From: Angomonas deanei
Taxonomy: Eukaryota; Euglenozoa; Kinetoplastea; Trypanosomatida; Trypanosomatidae
Direction: 5' to 3'
Assembly: GCA_903995115.1 (NCBI GenBank)
Contig: LR877156.1
Span: 310,001 to 374,000 of the forward strand
DNA length: 64,000 bases
Below, in pieces: positions 48,283-57,921 of this stretch (its first letter is position 1; each line of letters starts with the position of its first letter). The position numbers and the translations under genes are program-made. The notes beneath the pieces are model-generated. The model was not told the origin of the DNA. It was given only the letters and a program-made list of their open reading frames with translations, and did no database searches.

Positions 48283-48840
48283 ATGGGCAACGACGACTGG
48301 GGATGGACCTGGTCTCGGTTCGATCACTGCTACTTTGGCGACAACCCCGACGGCAGCTGGAACTATTGTAAAATTATAGCGGTGGTGTGCATTGCGATCG
48401 GTGGCGTCTGTCTCCTCATCGGCTGTGCCGTCTTCCTGTGGGCAAACTGCCGGAGCAGCTCGGCATCTTCGAACAATAATAATAATAATAATAATTATAA
48501 TGAGAACGAAAACCCCAATTATAATAATAATGGTAACCATTATAGTTATAACACACCGAACGAGGGATATGTGCAGGGGAACGGGTATGGAACCCCACCG
48601 CCGGTATATTATGCAAACAACGGCGGCGCATTCTCCAATAATAATAATAATAATAATAATAATCCACTTGCTGGTGCGCCCTACGCGGCGCCGACGAGCG
48701 CCCCTCCGGCTGGGAACTACTACGGTAATACGAATTCCGATACTAATTATATTACTCCTTTAGGGTTCACGCGAGAAGGAGACGGCACGGCCACTGGCAT
48801 TCCGCTGCAGGTGGAGGCTAGCCCGAAGAAAAAAGTGTAA
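48283..48840 (+). CDS. Small single-pass membrane protein with Asn/Pro-rich tail
   Basis: 185 residues from ATG 48,283 (an upstream TTG-started reading is 5' UTR). MGNDDWGWTWSRFDHCYFG begins the short outer or luminal part and could be myristoylated. One membrane helix: KIIAVVCIAIGGVCLLIGCAVFLW (two pieces of at most 20). The tail is rich in Asn, Tyr, Pro and Gly (GTPPPVYYANNGG, AAPTSAPPAGNYYG) and ends in KKKV. PPxY-like PPPVYY could bind WW-domain proteins. No family recognised. It is the last plus-strand gene before the strand switch. Confidence 0.7.
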   Translation: MGNDDWGWTWSRFDHCYFGDNPDGSWNYCKIIAVVCIAIGGVCLLIGCAVFLWANCRSSSASSNNNNNNNNYNENENPNYNNNGNHYSYNTPNEGYVQGNGYGTPPPVYYANNGGAFSNNNNNNNNNPLAGAPYAAPTSAPPAGNYYGNTNSDTNYITPLGFTREGDGTATGIPLQVEASPKKKV

Positions 48841-49363
48841 AACGTAAAGACTTTTTTGTTTTGTTTGGTTTTCGTTGCGATTTATTATATTATATATCAT
48901 ACCAATTTTTTTTTTTTGTGAACTATTGTTTTGTGCCCATCGTCCCCATGTACAACGATGTAGACTTTATTATTTTTTTTTTATCCAAACTTGTCGTCGG
49001 CGCTGTTTTCTTGCGGCTGGGGGTTGTCCCGTTTTCCTCCCCGGTGCGGTTCTCCCTCGATCGTCCCCCTCTTCTTTTCTCGTTTTTTTTTTCCCCCCGC
49101 CCCTCTCGGTGGCCCGGCCACCAGGCCCGGCTGGCGGTGGCCGGAGGGGCAGCCGGTCGGCGGGGGGTTAACCGGGGCCCTATGCTCGCGCCGAGGCCAG
49201 CGGGGATCGGCCGGCCGCCAGAGGGCCGCTCGGTGGGAAAGGAGGAGGAGCGAAAGAGAGGGGGGGGGGCGTGAAAAACGAAAAAGCGAACCACGACGGC
49301 AACGACAAACCACAACCAAAAAGAGAAAAAGAAACGTTCGAAAAAAAGTTTACAACAGTTCAA
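48841..49363. other. Convergent strand-switch region; outer boundary of left inverted arm
   Basis: The plus-strand array ends at 48,840 and the first minus-strand gene ends at 49,364, so polymerase units converge here. The left inverted arm begins near 49,030, where matching to the right arm starts. Sequence from 49,020 is GC-rich with C/T-rich and G-rich runs; nothing else recognisable. Confidence 0.5.
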
Positions 49364-50035
49364 TTAGTCAAAGTCATTATCCCTAGTATTCCCGTTTCGG
49401 CGGCTCTCCTCCGTTCCGCCGTCGTGCTCCGGCGCCTCCTCGTACCGCTTCGACCTCCGCACCCACCGCCTGACACTCGTCTCCTTCACCGGCGGCGGGA
49501 CGTGGTGGAGGCACTGCATCTGCAGCACCAGATCCCTAAAATCCATGAACCCGTCCGGTGCGTTGCCCTCGCCGGACGCGCCGAGGAAGGCTTCTCGCGA
49601 GCGGGACACGGTCTGGCCGAGGAGTCCCAGCACGCCGTCCCCGAGGTCCTCCCGGCGGGGCACGCCGCCGTATGGGTCGCGCACGCGGCTGTACAGGTGC
49701 GGGGGCATGGTGGCCGCCTGGGTGTCGTCGCGGCCGTTGCTCGTTTTCCGGTCCGGTGTGGTGCATCCTTGCGCGTCGCCGGTCGACGGCCCGGGCGTGG
49801 ACAGGTTGTCACGCAGGAGCTCCTCCGCGTCTATTCCATCGGGGTAGGGGCGCCGGTCCTTCCTCCTGCTGAGTCCCTGGCGGTACGCGACGGGGTCCGT
49901 GATGCGCGACGGTCCGGCGGTGTGGCTGTTTTCAGGGGCCGCGCCCCCGAATCCGGCGCCGCGCAGCATCCGGCGCCAGATTTCGCCCGGCGCGGTGGCC
50001 GCGTCGCGCGCGCGGTCCCGCTGCGGCGGCCTCAT
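49364..50035 (-). CDS. GC-rich 223-residue protein of unknown family, left copy
   Basis: MRPPQRDRARDAAT start; 223 residues, hydrophilic, rich in Arg, Pro, Gly and Asp. No signal peptide or membrane helix. The C-terminal half has a more regular segment (GFMDFRDLVLQMQCLHHVPP, then ETSVRRWVRRSKRYEE) that could form helices. The start is supported by a strong splice signal upstream on the minus strand (CTCTCTCTCTCCCACAG, then 13 bases to ATG). The preservation of this frame in both arms with only three changes supports it over the other long open frames on both strands, which are open because the DNA is about two-thirds GC. Composition is unlike the rest of the window, perhaps a sign of transfer or of a fast-evolving subtelomeric gene. 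Confidence 0.6.
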   Translation of the reverse strand: MRPPQRDRARDAATAPGEIWRRMLRGAGFGGAAPENSHTAGPSRITDPVAYRQGLSRRKDRRPYPDGIDAEELLRDNLSTPGPSTGDAQGCTTPDRKTSNGRDDTQAATMPPHLYSRVRDPYGGVPRREDLGDGVLGLLGQTVSRSREAFLGASGEGNAPDGFMDFRDLVLQMQCLHHVPPPVKETSVRRWVRRSKRYEEAPEHDGGTEESRRNGNTRDNDFD

Positions 50036-50629
50036 AGTTGTCTTTGTGCTGTGGGAGAGAGAGAGGGGGCGGGGTGGTGTTGGCGGTGGGTTGTATAGGC
50101 GAGCGAGGCGGGTGGCCCCCAGCGGATTTCACACGCCGGTTGTTTTGAGCCGCCGGTTGTTTTTGGGCGCCGGTTGTTTTCCCGGCCCGGCTGTTTGGCG
50201 CGTGGCGCATGGGCCATGGCCCATGGCGCCCAGGGGCAGACGTGGTGAAAAACGAAGCGGCGGCGTGGCCGGGAAAACATAACCGGCGACACAAGCGCGC
50301 ATGCGCATAGACACAAAAATATATGGGGACACGCGCCCTTACAAAAAACCGAGGGCGGCGGCACTCAAAACGCGGGCGCCATCACGGAAACGGGGCGCGG
50401 CGGGGAAAAGGGAACATGGATGGCTATGGGCGGGGTTTGGAGAGGTGGGTGAGGGAGGAAAAAGTGAGAGGCGGCGGCAGAATGACGAACGCACACGCGC
50501 GGGCGGGAACGGGAGGAAAAGTTTCGGTCAACACCAACACCGCCAAAAAAACGATAACTTGACACTCGAACAACGGCAATCCCCCCGGGAGGAGGGAAAA
50601 CGGGACCAGAAAAACAATATCGGCCGGCC
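50036..50629 (-). other. GC-rich spacer with short repeats and palindrome (left arm)
   Basis: Between the 223-codon gene and the glycosyltransferase end. It holds the pyrimidine splice tract for the 223-codon gene, three copies of GCCGGTTGTTTT at 17-base spacing (50,135-50,180), an 18-base perfect palindrome CATGGGCCATGGCCCATG (50,208-50,225), and nothing resembling a gene. Confidence 0.6.
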
Positions 50630-52559
50630 CTACGTGTGGCCAGACGCCTTTCTTTTCCGTCGGGCGGTGATGAGTTTAACGCCGAGGCGCCAAGCAACCA
50701 CCGCAACCACCAACAGGATGCACAAGTAGAGGAGGGGCCCGTTGCTCGAGGAACAGGGCTCCCCGTCGCAAGATTTCTGCTGTGTGCGGCACGCTTCCGG
50801 CCTTGCCGGGGTCCCAACGACCGCCACGAGATCCTCCACAATATAGTTGGCGTCCAGCATTAACCTGACAAAGTACTCCACCGGCCGTCCGAGGACAGAG
50901 TACAGCGGCACCGGCCGCAAAGCATACTCCACGTCAGTCGTGCGTGTGTCGTCCCACCAGCGAGGGCCGCTGTCCAGAGCGGTCGCACGTTGCACGGGTC
51001 CGACGGGAACAGTTCTTCCCACGCGGAGACTTTTGGAGAACGGTGAAGTTGATCTTGTCGTACGCATCGTTTTCCTCCCATCGCAGTTCCCTTACGAGAT
51101 CCGCCATCGCGCTGCTGCTTTGATCAAGCAGTTGGGTGAGATCGCTAAAATAGACGAACAACTGGTAATGCATCAAAGCGGTCTTCGCCCCGTGCACAAA
51201 AACGGTGTTGCGGCGGTTGGGGTACCTAAAACCTTGGTGAACCCAGTCGATGTGAGAGCACATGGTACCTCTACGGAAATAAGTTAGCGAAGCGACCTGC
51301 TCGCCGGCACGTGAAAATTGCGCCCGTTCATATTCAGTTATCAATTTGATGACGACCGCTATGTAAACATCATCCGCATCCACTCTATATCGTACGTAGC
51401 GCGGTATTTTGATCGCGGAGTAAGGCTCGAAAGCCAGACAGAGCGCTTCATAAATGCGCTTAGTGCTGGACTGGGTTGCATGATTGCTTTCTCTTGTCAT
51501 GCTCATATTCAGCATGGTACGAATCAGTGAAGTCGACAGTATAAGCTGAGGCCCTGTGACAAGGAAGGTACTATGAAAATGAACAAAAGAACCCCAGTAA
51601 ACGTGCTTAACCTGCAACCGGTTGCTCACACTGTTGAACAAAAATATTTCCTTCTGTGTGTTTTCCAATTCCTGCAATATCTGAGGGACTCTGAAGAAGG
51701 CATCGTCGTCACCCTTGCCAATGAACGGGGTTTCGGGAAACTGATAATAGGCGTACAGCAGAAAATGCATTAGTTTATGCGTCACTCCATATCCAGGAGC
51801 AATGCCCCAATGCCCATCATTCCCAACTTTCTTGTTCGGGTTCCATGCGGCGTCAGTGTACTTTGTCATCCACAGCACATCAAGGTATTTGAGGGACTCT
51901 TCCACTGCATGGCGCGTCGCGCGGAGCTCCTTGGGTGGTTTCGCGGAAAGCAGTGTCGTATCCCCTCCGCTGGTCGCCGTTGCATCTCTGTAATCCGTCA
52001 CCGACAGCGATTCCGTCGTACTGTAGTGTGCCGCCAGGACGTACAAATACAACACCCTTCCACGAAATCCATTCCGCCGTGTGGCAACCCCGTTATATCG
52101 CATAAAAGTGTCCCGCTGAGCGTGGCGTAGGCTGCGTCGGTCGGAATCCATGACGGAGATGGACTGGACGAGAATATAAGGATTCTCCTTTCTAGCTGGA
52201 CTGGAGGGTAGCGCCCACCACGGGTATAGCAGGGTACTGTCTTGTGAATTGTCGCATCCAATCGTGCCGTATTTCGCCTTGGAGTCCGTAAGCGCTCCGT
52301 AGAGGGAAGATGAAGAAGGATCATCATTATCTACCTGGAAGGTGGAACAGGCCAGCACAACGTGGAGAGGCGTGATGCCCCCTCGGATCGCATTTTCATT
52401 AGTGAGATTTTTAAGCAACGTCGTGTCCAAGTCAGAGTGTTCAACGAATGCGTAAAGGACGGCAAACAATGCGGCGAGATACAATGTCACGCTTAAAGAG
52501 AACAGAAAGATAGTTGTCACTATTTTGGAAGAAGTTCTGCGGCGTGTTGGTGGTTTCAT
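50630..52559 (-). CDS. GT67/GT31-like UDP-sugar glycosyltransferase, copy B, broken near its 3' end
   Basis: Starts MKPPTRRRTSSKIVTT with a signal anchor (IFLFSLSVTLYLAALFAVLY), as in Golgi type II enzymes. DxD in FIGKGDDDAFFRVPQILQEL; EVGM-like region reads PGYGVTHKLMHFLLYAYYQF. The first 530 codons are intact. Near 51,040 and 51,010 the frame changes twice, so the continuous frame ends at 50,934, while the proper continuation (ALDSGPRWWDDTRTTDVEYA) is in another frame and ends at 50,630 after a C-terminal hydrophobic helix (LLYLCILLVVAVVAW) and basic tail. This is either a recent pseudogene or a consensus error. The last 330 bases lie inside the inverted arm and are duplicated at 56,995-57,324. 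A purine run on the plus strand at 52,612-52,640 is its splice pyrimidine tract. Confidence 0.8.
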
Positions 52560-52611
52560 TTTCTACTACTCGGAGTTTAATGGCTACACTCAAGTCGCAA
52601 CAACAACATCC

Positions 52612-52640
52612 AAAAAAAAAAAAAAAAGAGGAAAGGGGAG
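52612..52640 (-). promoter_or_regulatory. Splice pyrimidine tract for glycosyltransferase B
   Basis: Read on the minus strand, a C/T-rich stretch followed by a run of about 16 T lies 50 bases before the ATG, with AG dinucleotides (CTTGAG, TGTAG) between. Confidence 0.5.
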
Positions 52641-52803
52641 TCGTATATTCCGAAAAAGAAAAATGACAAAAATCCGCAAAATTGCCTTCTCTCGCTTTGG
52701 AGAACGGGAGGGGATGTCAGACAAGCGAATTTCCTGTTTCACCGATAGTAATAATAATAATAATAATAAAACAATTTTTTGCTACACGAATAATATCAGG
52801 AGC

Positions 52804-53751
52804 CTATTTTCTGGCGGAGTCGTAGTTTTCAACCAACCACTCGACGCTTTTTTTGATGCCCTCCTCCATCGGGGTAAACTTGTAGTCCGGAAGGTAGGTG
52901 CGGAGCTTGGAATTGTCGGCGGTCTTTTTGAATTGGCCGTCGGCCTTTGTGGAGTCGTAGATGATCTCCCCCTCGAATCCGATAGCTTTAGAAATCATAC
53001 TCACCACATCCCCGATAGAAACCTCGTCTTCTTCGCCAACGGAGAGAATGATAGGACCCTCTTCCTCGTACTTGCGCATCGCCCACAAGAGTAATTCAGC
53101 AAGATCTTCAGAGTAGATGAACTGACGGAGCGGCTTGCCGGTGCCAAAGACTGTGACGGGCTTATTTTCTTTTTTGGCGAGGTAGAACTTGTGAATCAGC
53201 GCCGGAACCACGTGCCCGTCTTCCAGATGATAGTTGTCGTGAGGTCCGTAAATGTTGGTGGGGATAATGCTGATGAAGTTGCTGCCATACTCGCGGCGAT
53301 ACGCCCTGCTCAAAACATCCTGCATTCTCTTTGCGTACGCATACGGCTCGTTGGAGGAATGCGGCGCCCCGTCGTGCAGCATTCTTTCGTTAATTGGGTA
53401 CGTGGTTTTATCCGGAAAAATGCAAGTCGAAAGGCAGGACACCAGCTTTGCCACGCCAAGTTCGTGCGAGCAACGCATGACATTATCATTGATCTTCACG
53501 TTGTCTCCCCACATTTCCACCGGCTTCGCCAAATTTTTGAACAATCCCCCAACTTGTGCTGCCAGATGAATGACATGAGTTGGCTTGTATTTGTCGAACA
53601 TTGCGCGTGTGGATTCGTAGTCCGTCAGGTCCGCGTCGCGGCTGGAAGCGTAAACCCACTTCTCGTCGTCGCGCGGGCTTCTCGCGTTTACGGCTTGGAT
53701 TCCGTGGCCGACAAGGCCGGAAGCCCCAGTAACCAGGACCACTTTGGACAT
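52804..53751 (-). CDS. GMER: GDP-L-fucose synthase (GDP-4-keto-6-deoxy-D-mannose epimerase/reductase)
   Basis: 315 residues, normal length. Short-chain dehydrogenase fold with NADP-binding VTGASGLVGHGI, the Ser in VSCLSTCIFPDKTTYPINE, and the catalytic YxxxK in YAYAKRM. The stretch TNIYGPHDNYHLEDGHVVPA and FGTGKPLRQFIYSEDLA are diagnostic of GDP-fucose synthase. It makes GDP-L-fucose from GDP-4-keto-6-deoxymannose using NADPH; in trypanosomes the step is glycosomal and essential, which is family knowledge. No obvious PTS1 (ends DSARK). Standard codon use, intact. First gene of a minus-strand unit of three genes (this, glycosyltransferase B, 223-codon gene). Confidence 0.94.
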   Translation of the reverse strand: MSKVVLVTGASGLVGHGIQAVNARSPRDDEKWVYASSRDADLTDYESTRAMFDKYKPTHVIHLAAQVGGLFKNLAKPVEMWGDNVKINDNVMRCSHELGVAKLVSCLSTCIFPDKTTYPINERMLHDGAPHSSNEPYAYAKRMQDVLSRAYRREYGSNFISIIPTNIYGPHDNYHLEDGHVVPALIHKFYLAKKENKPVTVFGTGKPLRQFIYSEDLAELLLWAMRKYEEEGPIILSVGEEDEVSIGDVVSMISKAIGFEGEIIYDSTKADGQFKKTADNSKLRTYLPDYKFTPMEEGIKKSVEWLVENYDSARK

Positions 53752-54299
53752 TATACTTGGATAGAGTGAGGAAATAATAAGCTTTGGCTTGTTTTTTTTT
53801 TCCTATTTTAAAGGGGGGGGGGATGGGGTGTTGTCGGTTGGCGGTAGCGTGTTGTTTCCTTCGCGGATTGTCGGATGGGTCGGCGGTTTCCTCCCCGGCG
53901 GGAGGAGGGGGCGCCTCTCTCCTCGGCGGTGGGGATACCCGCCGGCCGAAGCGGGCGCCCAACCCGACCCCAGCCGCCCACAAAACGCGCAGCGGCGCGT
54001 CCGGCAATCCTTTCGCGGCTTCCCGAGGCCCCGGCGGGCCTAAAATTATTTCGTTCGGCCCCGTCGCGCCCCCCTTTGGGGGCGGGGGAACGGCCAGCAA
54101 ACGCGCCAACCAAATCCGTGAGGCGGCCGCGGAGGCCGATCGCGCCCAAGCCCCGTTTCTCCCTGTTTGGGACGCTCCCCCCTCGCCCATCTTCGGACGA
54201 GATTTTGGAAAAACGTCGCGAAGCTTTCCGGGTTACCCCGGCCGCATCCAAGCGCCCGTCTGCGCGCCTAGTGTTTTGCGCCTTCCGCAGCGATGGAGG
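53752..54299. promoter_or_regulatory. GC-rich divergent region, possible polymerase start region
   Basis: About 550 bases at roughly two-thirds GC with a G-run at 53,812-53,822. It separates minus-strand genes from plus-strand glycosyltransferase remnants. G-rich divergent strand-switch regions are typical transcription start regions in kinetoplastids. Several long frames are open on both strands because of composition; none looks like a protein. The splice site for GDP-fucose synthase must lie within the first 80 bases. Confidence 0.4.
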
Positions 54300-54830
54300 C
54301 GACCCCGCCGTCATCCATCCGCTTGTCGTGTTCCGTAATGCGCTGGTGAACGTTGATGAATACCTTGGAGTGAATTTCGCGGAAGGATATTACGTTCGTA
54401 TTCTCTTGCGTCGCGCTGCGGAATGACGGAACCACCGCACGCAACGGATTTGCAGAGGCGCGACGATAACCAACGGAAGGGAGGCGTCACCACTACTGGT
54501 GAAACCGCCAAAAGAGCTCCACGCGACACGCCATACGACGTGAGAGTCCCTCACATTCCTCGACGCTCCGCGGTTGATAAAGTACACTGCCGCTACGCGG
54601 AACTAGAATAGCGCGGGGATATAAGCATTGCGCTATTTAGAGCGGTGAATATTTTTTTGCTTTCCACAAAGTGCTGGATCTACTAACGTTTTTTTTTTTT
54701 TTTTTGAAAAGAGACGATGATACGCTTTTCGAGGTCCCTCATATTATAATCGAAGTTGAGAGCCTTCGGGCTGAGCCAGTGCCTTTCATCCAACTTTAAG
54801 TTTTTTTCAATTGACGCTCGCTTATCGGAG
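54300..54830 (+). pseudogene. Decayed glycosyltransferase fragment 1
   Basis: Aligns without large gaps to the sense strand of glycosyltransferase B from its RNGFRGRVLYLYVLAAHY region (54,360 GGAGTGAATTTCGCGGAAGG) through KPPKELRATRH (54,505 KPPKELHATRH in a readable piece) to the metal-binding site, here KRDDDTLFEVPHIIIEVE at about 54,707-54,760. Frame changes and stops are numerous, and the region between is interrupted by a T-run. Plus strand, opposite to copy B. Confidence 0.75.
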
Positions 54831-55059
54831 TCTGATGTCGAGAAGTTGAATGCTTTTCTTCGCGTCCAATTTTCTCCATTTTCTGAGTACCTATCCCTAT
54901 CTCGACGGTGGTAGGTTATCAGAAGATGGCTGCGCCCCGCACAGATCTTTTTTTTTTTTTTTTCGAAAGAGATCCCATCAACGACGGCTCAAAACACTAC
55001 GGTCTAAAAAATCAGACACCCGCACATAGGACTGGTGGACGGCTGAGCTCGTGTTCTAC

Positions 55060-55560
55060 TTCGGAAAGGCGTATCACAATGTGCTCACAATATTCTCCGT
55101 TACATTTTTACTGCTGATCCTGGCCGGGAACGCAGCATTGTAGTTCGCATTTCGAGAGACACCTCGCTATTATATTATTATTGTTACTACGGTTCAGTGG
55201 TGCCGCTGCGCTGTTTGATCCTGTTGACGGCTGAAGAAGAAGAAGGAAAAAAACAGCCGCAGCTGGGTGGCGTCGACACTTTCCCCAAGACCAACTAAAC
55301 CAGTCTCCGACGGCCTCCACCGCGAGAGGAGTTTCTCTCGTCTGACCTCGTGTATCATTGTGCGGGAACACGCGCGCTGCTCTCTCTGGCGGAACAGCGT
55401 GCGCTCGACTGACGTCAGATTTATCGGGTGTTTATTCACAGCATACCAAGATGCGCCCGGTGGAACAACTCATGAGATACAAGTTCTCGACACCGCTGGG
55501 AACATAAATATGCGATTGACCAGCAGGATTAAACACAGTGAATACTTCCACCGAATTTAG
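55060..55560 (+). pseudogene. Possible decayed glycosyltransferase fragment 2 (N-terminal part)
   Basis: A short frame reads KAYHNVLTIFSVTFLLLILA, like the signal anchor of copy B (KIVTTIFLFSLSVTLYLAAL). Further on comes RNSVRSTDVRFIGCLF and HEIQVLDTAGNINMRLTSRI, which recalls the R-x-x-R-x-T and DI...D...N.T.K pattern of GT31-type enzymes. Together with the 3' end at 56,995-57,324 this would be a plus-strand gene of about 2.2 kb, the right size. Similarity is weak and interrupted by stops. Confidence 0.35.
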
Positions 55561-56994
55561 TTGGGGTAGTCCTTAGCCGCCGTAGATGCGTTCCAAGTTC
55601 CGGGGGCGTTAAAATATACACCGCGGAGGTTCATCCATTTTGCGGCTTTCTTTTTCGTCCGCCCTAATTTTTGTCGGACCGTGCTAAATCTTCGCAAAAT
55701 GCGAAGGAACAACAACAACAAAAAAAAAAACAAAACGGACGCAAATCCCGGTTAATCCAACGGTCCTTCTTGTCACCGAAAAATCATTCTTGTCACTGGT
55801 TCTTCCTCGATTTTTTTTTTTTTTCGCTCGTTTCAACGTCTACTTGCCCAGGATGACCTTTCCCAGTCCGACGCTGGTTGGGGTGAGTTCCGTCAGATAC
55901 TATAAGTGACTTTCTAAATGCCCGTGCGACGAAGGGAGGGCGTTTAATACGTAACGGATGAAAAGCGGCCCATTGTGACAGGACAGCAAAAAAAAAAAAA
56001 AAAAAGGAAAAGTCGTTTCGCTGCCGAGGAGAAGACGATGGAAAGGAACCTCGAACAGACGGATAAAAAAGAGGAAGAACTTGTTGAGTTTCACACGGCG
56101 GCGAAACTATCACCACTCTACGCCAGAGCCACGGTTGCGCCTCGTGGCGAAACAGACGGGCAAAGAGGACCGTCTAAGCGAGTGGAACTTTCTGAAGTCC
56201 CAACGTCATGCGCTTCCAGGCATTGGAAGGTTAACACCCAGAATATCGGCTGTTTATTGGTGAAGTGACTTTGCGCCTTTGCTTGCGCGTGTGCGTCTGT
56301 GTGTATTGCCACTTGGCTGTAGCGCAAAGAGCGGCGGGATTCGGAGTATCACGCCGCTCGCGGCTTTTACATATGTAGAGTCCTTTTTGGGGTACTCAGA
56401 TTCCACGCATTGCTGCCGACGACACGGAGCGGTGCCTCGCGTATGCTTTGCTGTCGTGACATCCCCTTTCTCCCCTGTTGCTGTCTTGTCGAAACGTCTC
56501 TCGAGTGACGGCGGCGGAGTCGGTTATGTTTATTTTTCCTTTTCCCTGCGGGAAGCATCGCACAAACGTTCCCCTGTCCTTCATGTTCCGATCAAAGGAA
56601 ATCGAAGAAACGACCGGCAGTCGTTGGCGATGCGCTCGTTGGTTTTTGTTCCGTTCCCGTCTGCGGAACGTCAAGGAGAACTAACTTCACCGACGTTGGA
56701 TTCCATGTCCTCGTGTGTGGCCCTTGATGAAAGTCCACACATCCAGACAACGTCTCCTGTAATTGCACCAGTCTAACACTTTATTGGCTTGTGGTCTTAT
56801 TTGCACCACGCGAGGCGGCGCGCGCCTGTGCGACATACTCAAGTGCCACGGGTATTACCAATGCAAACAAATGGGAAGCACCACTGACGGGGCTGCACTT
56901 CAGTCCGCCGTCGCTCCCGTAGCGTTTCCGGTCTAGCCGGGCCTTCTCTTGTGCCGACGAAACTCTCGCACTGGCCCCGCCTGCAGCTTGACAG
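55561..56994. other. Degraded region without recognisable gene
   Basis: Mixed composition with A-runs (55,985-56,005) and T-runs (55,810-55,824). The longest frame (56,279-56,776, plus) starts with TTG and has no protein-like pattern. It could be the eroded middle of glycosyltransferase fragment 2, but I could not align it. Confidence 0.4.
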
Positions 56995-57324
56995 TGGTGG
57001 GACGACACACGCACGACTGACGTGGAGTATGCTTTGCGGCCGGTGCCGCTGTACTCTGTCCTCGGACGGCCGGTGGAGTACTTTGTCAGGTTAATGCTGG
57101 ACGCCAACTATATTGTGGAGGATCTCGTGGCGGTCGTTGGGACCCCGGCAAGGCCGGAAGCGTGCCGCACACAGCAGAAATCTTGCGACGGGGAGCCCTG
57201 TTCCTCGAGCAACGGGCCCCTCCTCTACTTGTGCATCCTGTTGGTGGTTGCGGTGGTTGCTTGGCGCCTCGGCGTTAAACTCATCACCGCCCGACGGAAA
57301 AGAAAGGCGTCTGGCCACACGTAG
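56995..57324 (+). pseudogene. Glycosyltransferase 3' end, truncated duplicate
   Basis: Encodes the same last 100 or so residues as copy B (VEYALRPVPLYSVLGRPVEY to the hydrophobic helix and KRKASGHT end), without the catalytic part. The frame is open but no start signal for a separate gene is evident. Near-identity to copy B contrasts with the heavy decay just upstream, which points to recent duplication or gene conversion. Confidence 0.8.
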
Positions 57325-57921
57325 GGCCGGCCGATATTGTTTTTCTGGTCCCGTTTTCCCTCCTCCCGGGGGATTGCCGTTGTTCGAGTGTCAAGTTATC
57401 GTTTTTTTGGCGGTGTTGGTGTTGACCGAAACTTTTCCTCCCGTTCCCGCCCGCGCGTATGCGTTCGTCATTCTGCCGCCGCCTCTCACTTTTTCCTCCC
57501 TCACCCGCCTCTCCAAACCCCGCCCATAGCCATCCATGTTCCCTTTTCCCCGCCGCGCCCCGTTTCCGGGATGGGGTGCCCGCGTTTTGCGTACCGCCGC
57601 CCTCGGTTTTTTGTAAGGGCGCGTGTCCCCATATATTTTTGTGTCTATGCGCATGCGCGCGCTTGTGTGGCCGGTTATGTTTTCCCGGCCACGCCGCCGC
57701 TTCGTTTTTCACCACGTCTGCCCCTGGGCGCCATGGGCCATGGCCCATGCGCCACGCGCCAAACGGCCGGGCCGGGAAAACAACCGGCGCCCAAAAGCAA
57801 CCGGCGGCTCAAAACAACCGGCGTGTGAAATCCGCTGGGGGCCACCCGCCTCGCTCGCCTATACAACCCACCGCCAACACCACCCCGCCCCCTCTCTCTC
57901 TCCCACAGCACAAAGACAACT
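57325..57921 (+). other. GC-rich spacer with splice tract, repeats and palindrome (right arm)
   Basis: Mirror of the left spacer: palindrome at 57,732-57,749, three AAAACAACCGGC-type repeats at 57,775-57,822 (one with a substitution), and the pyrimidine tract CCCTCTCTCTCTCCCACAG ending at about 57,908 before the ATG at 57,922. Confidence 0.65.

Larger units (their letters stand above)
49030..50959 (-). repeat. Left arm of 1.93 kb inverted repeat
   Basis: The reverse complement matches 56,995-58,923 almost throughout. The inner edge is sharp: GTCCCACCA at 50,951-50,959 pairs with TGGTGGGAC at 56,995-57,003, and the flanking bases differ. The outer edge fades near 49,030 in AAAACGGGA. Contents: the 223-codon gene, a GC-rich spacer and the last part of the glycosyltransferase gene. 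The two encoded 223-residue proteins differ at three positions, and a few one-base indels occur in the spacers. Confidence 0.9.

Noticed and set aside
49271-50098. Plus-strand frame of about 275 codons opposite the left 223-codon gene, and its mirror at 57,859-58,620
   Set aside because: GC-rich DNA is open in several frames. The 223-codon frame has the splice acceptor and ATG; the opposite frame does not.
53486-54426. Overlapping frames of 168-234 codons on both strands
   Set aside because: Composition artefact of GC-rich DNA; part overlaps GDP-fucose synthase and part the decayed glycosyltransferase.
56279-56776. 165-codon plus-strand frame
   Set aside because: Starts with TTG, lacks a splice signal and shows no domain; it lies in degraded sequence.
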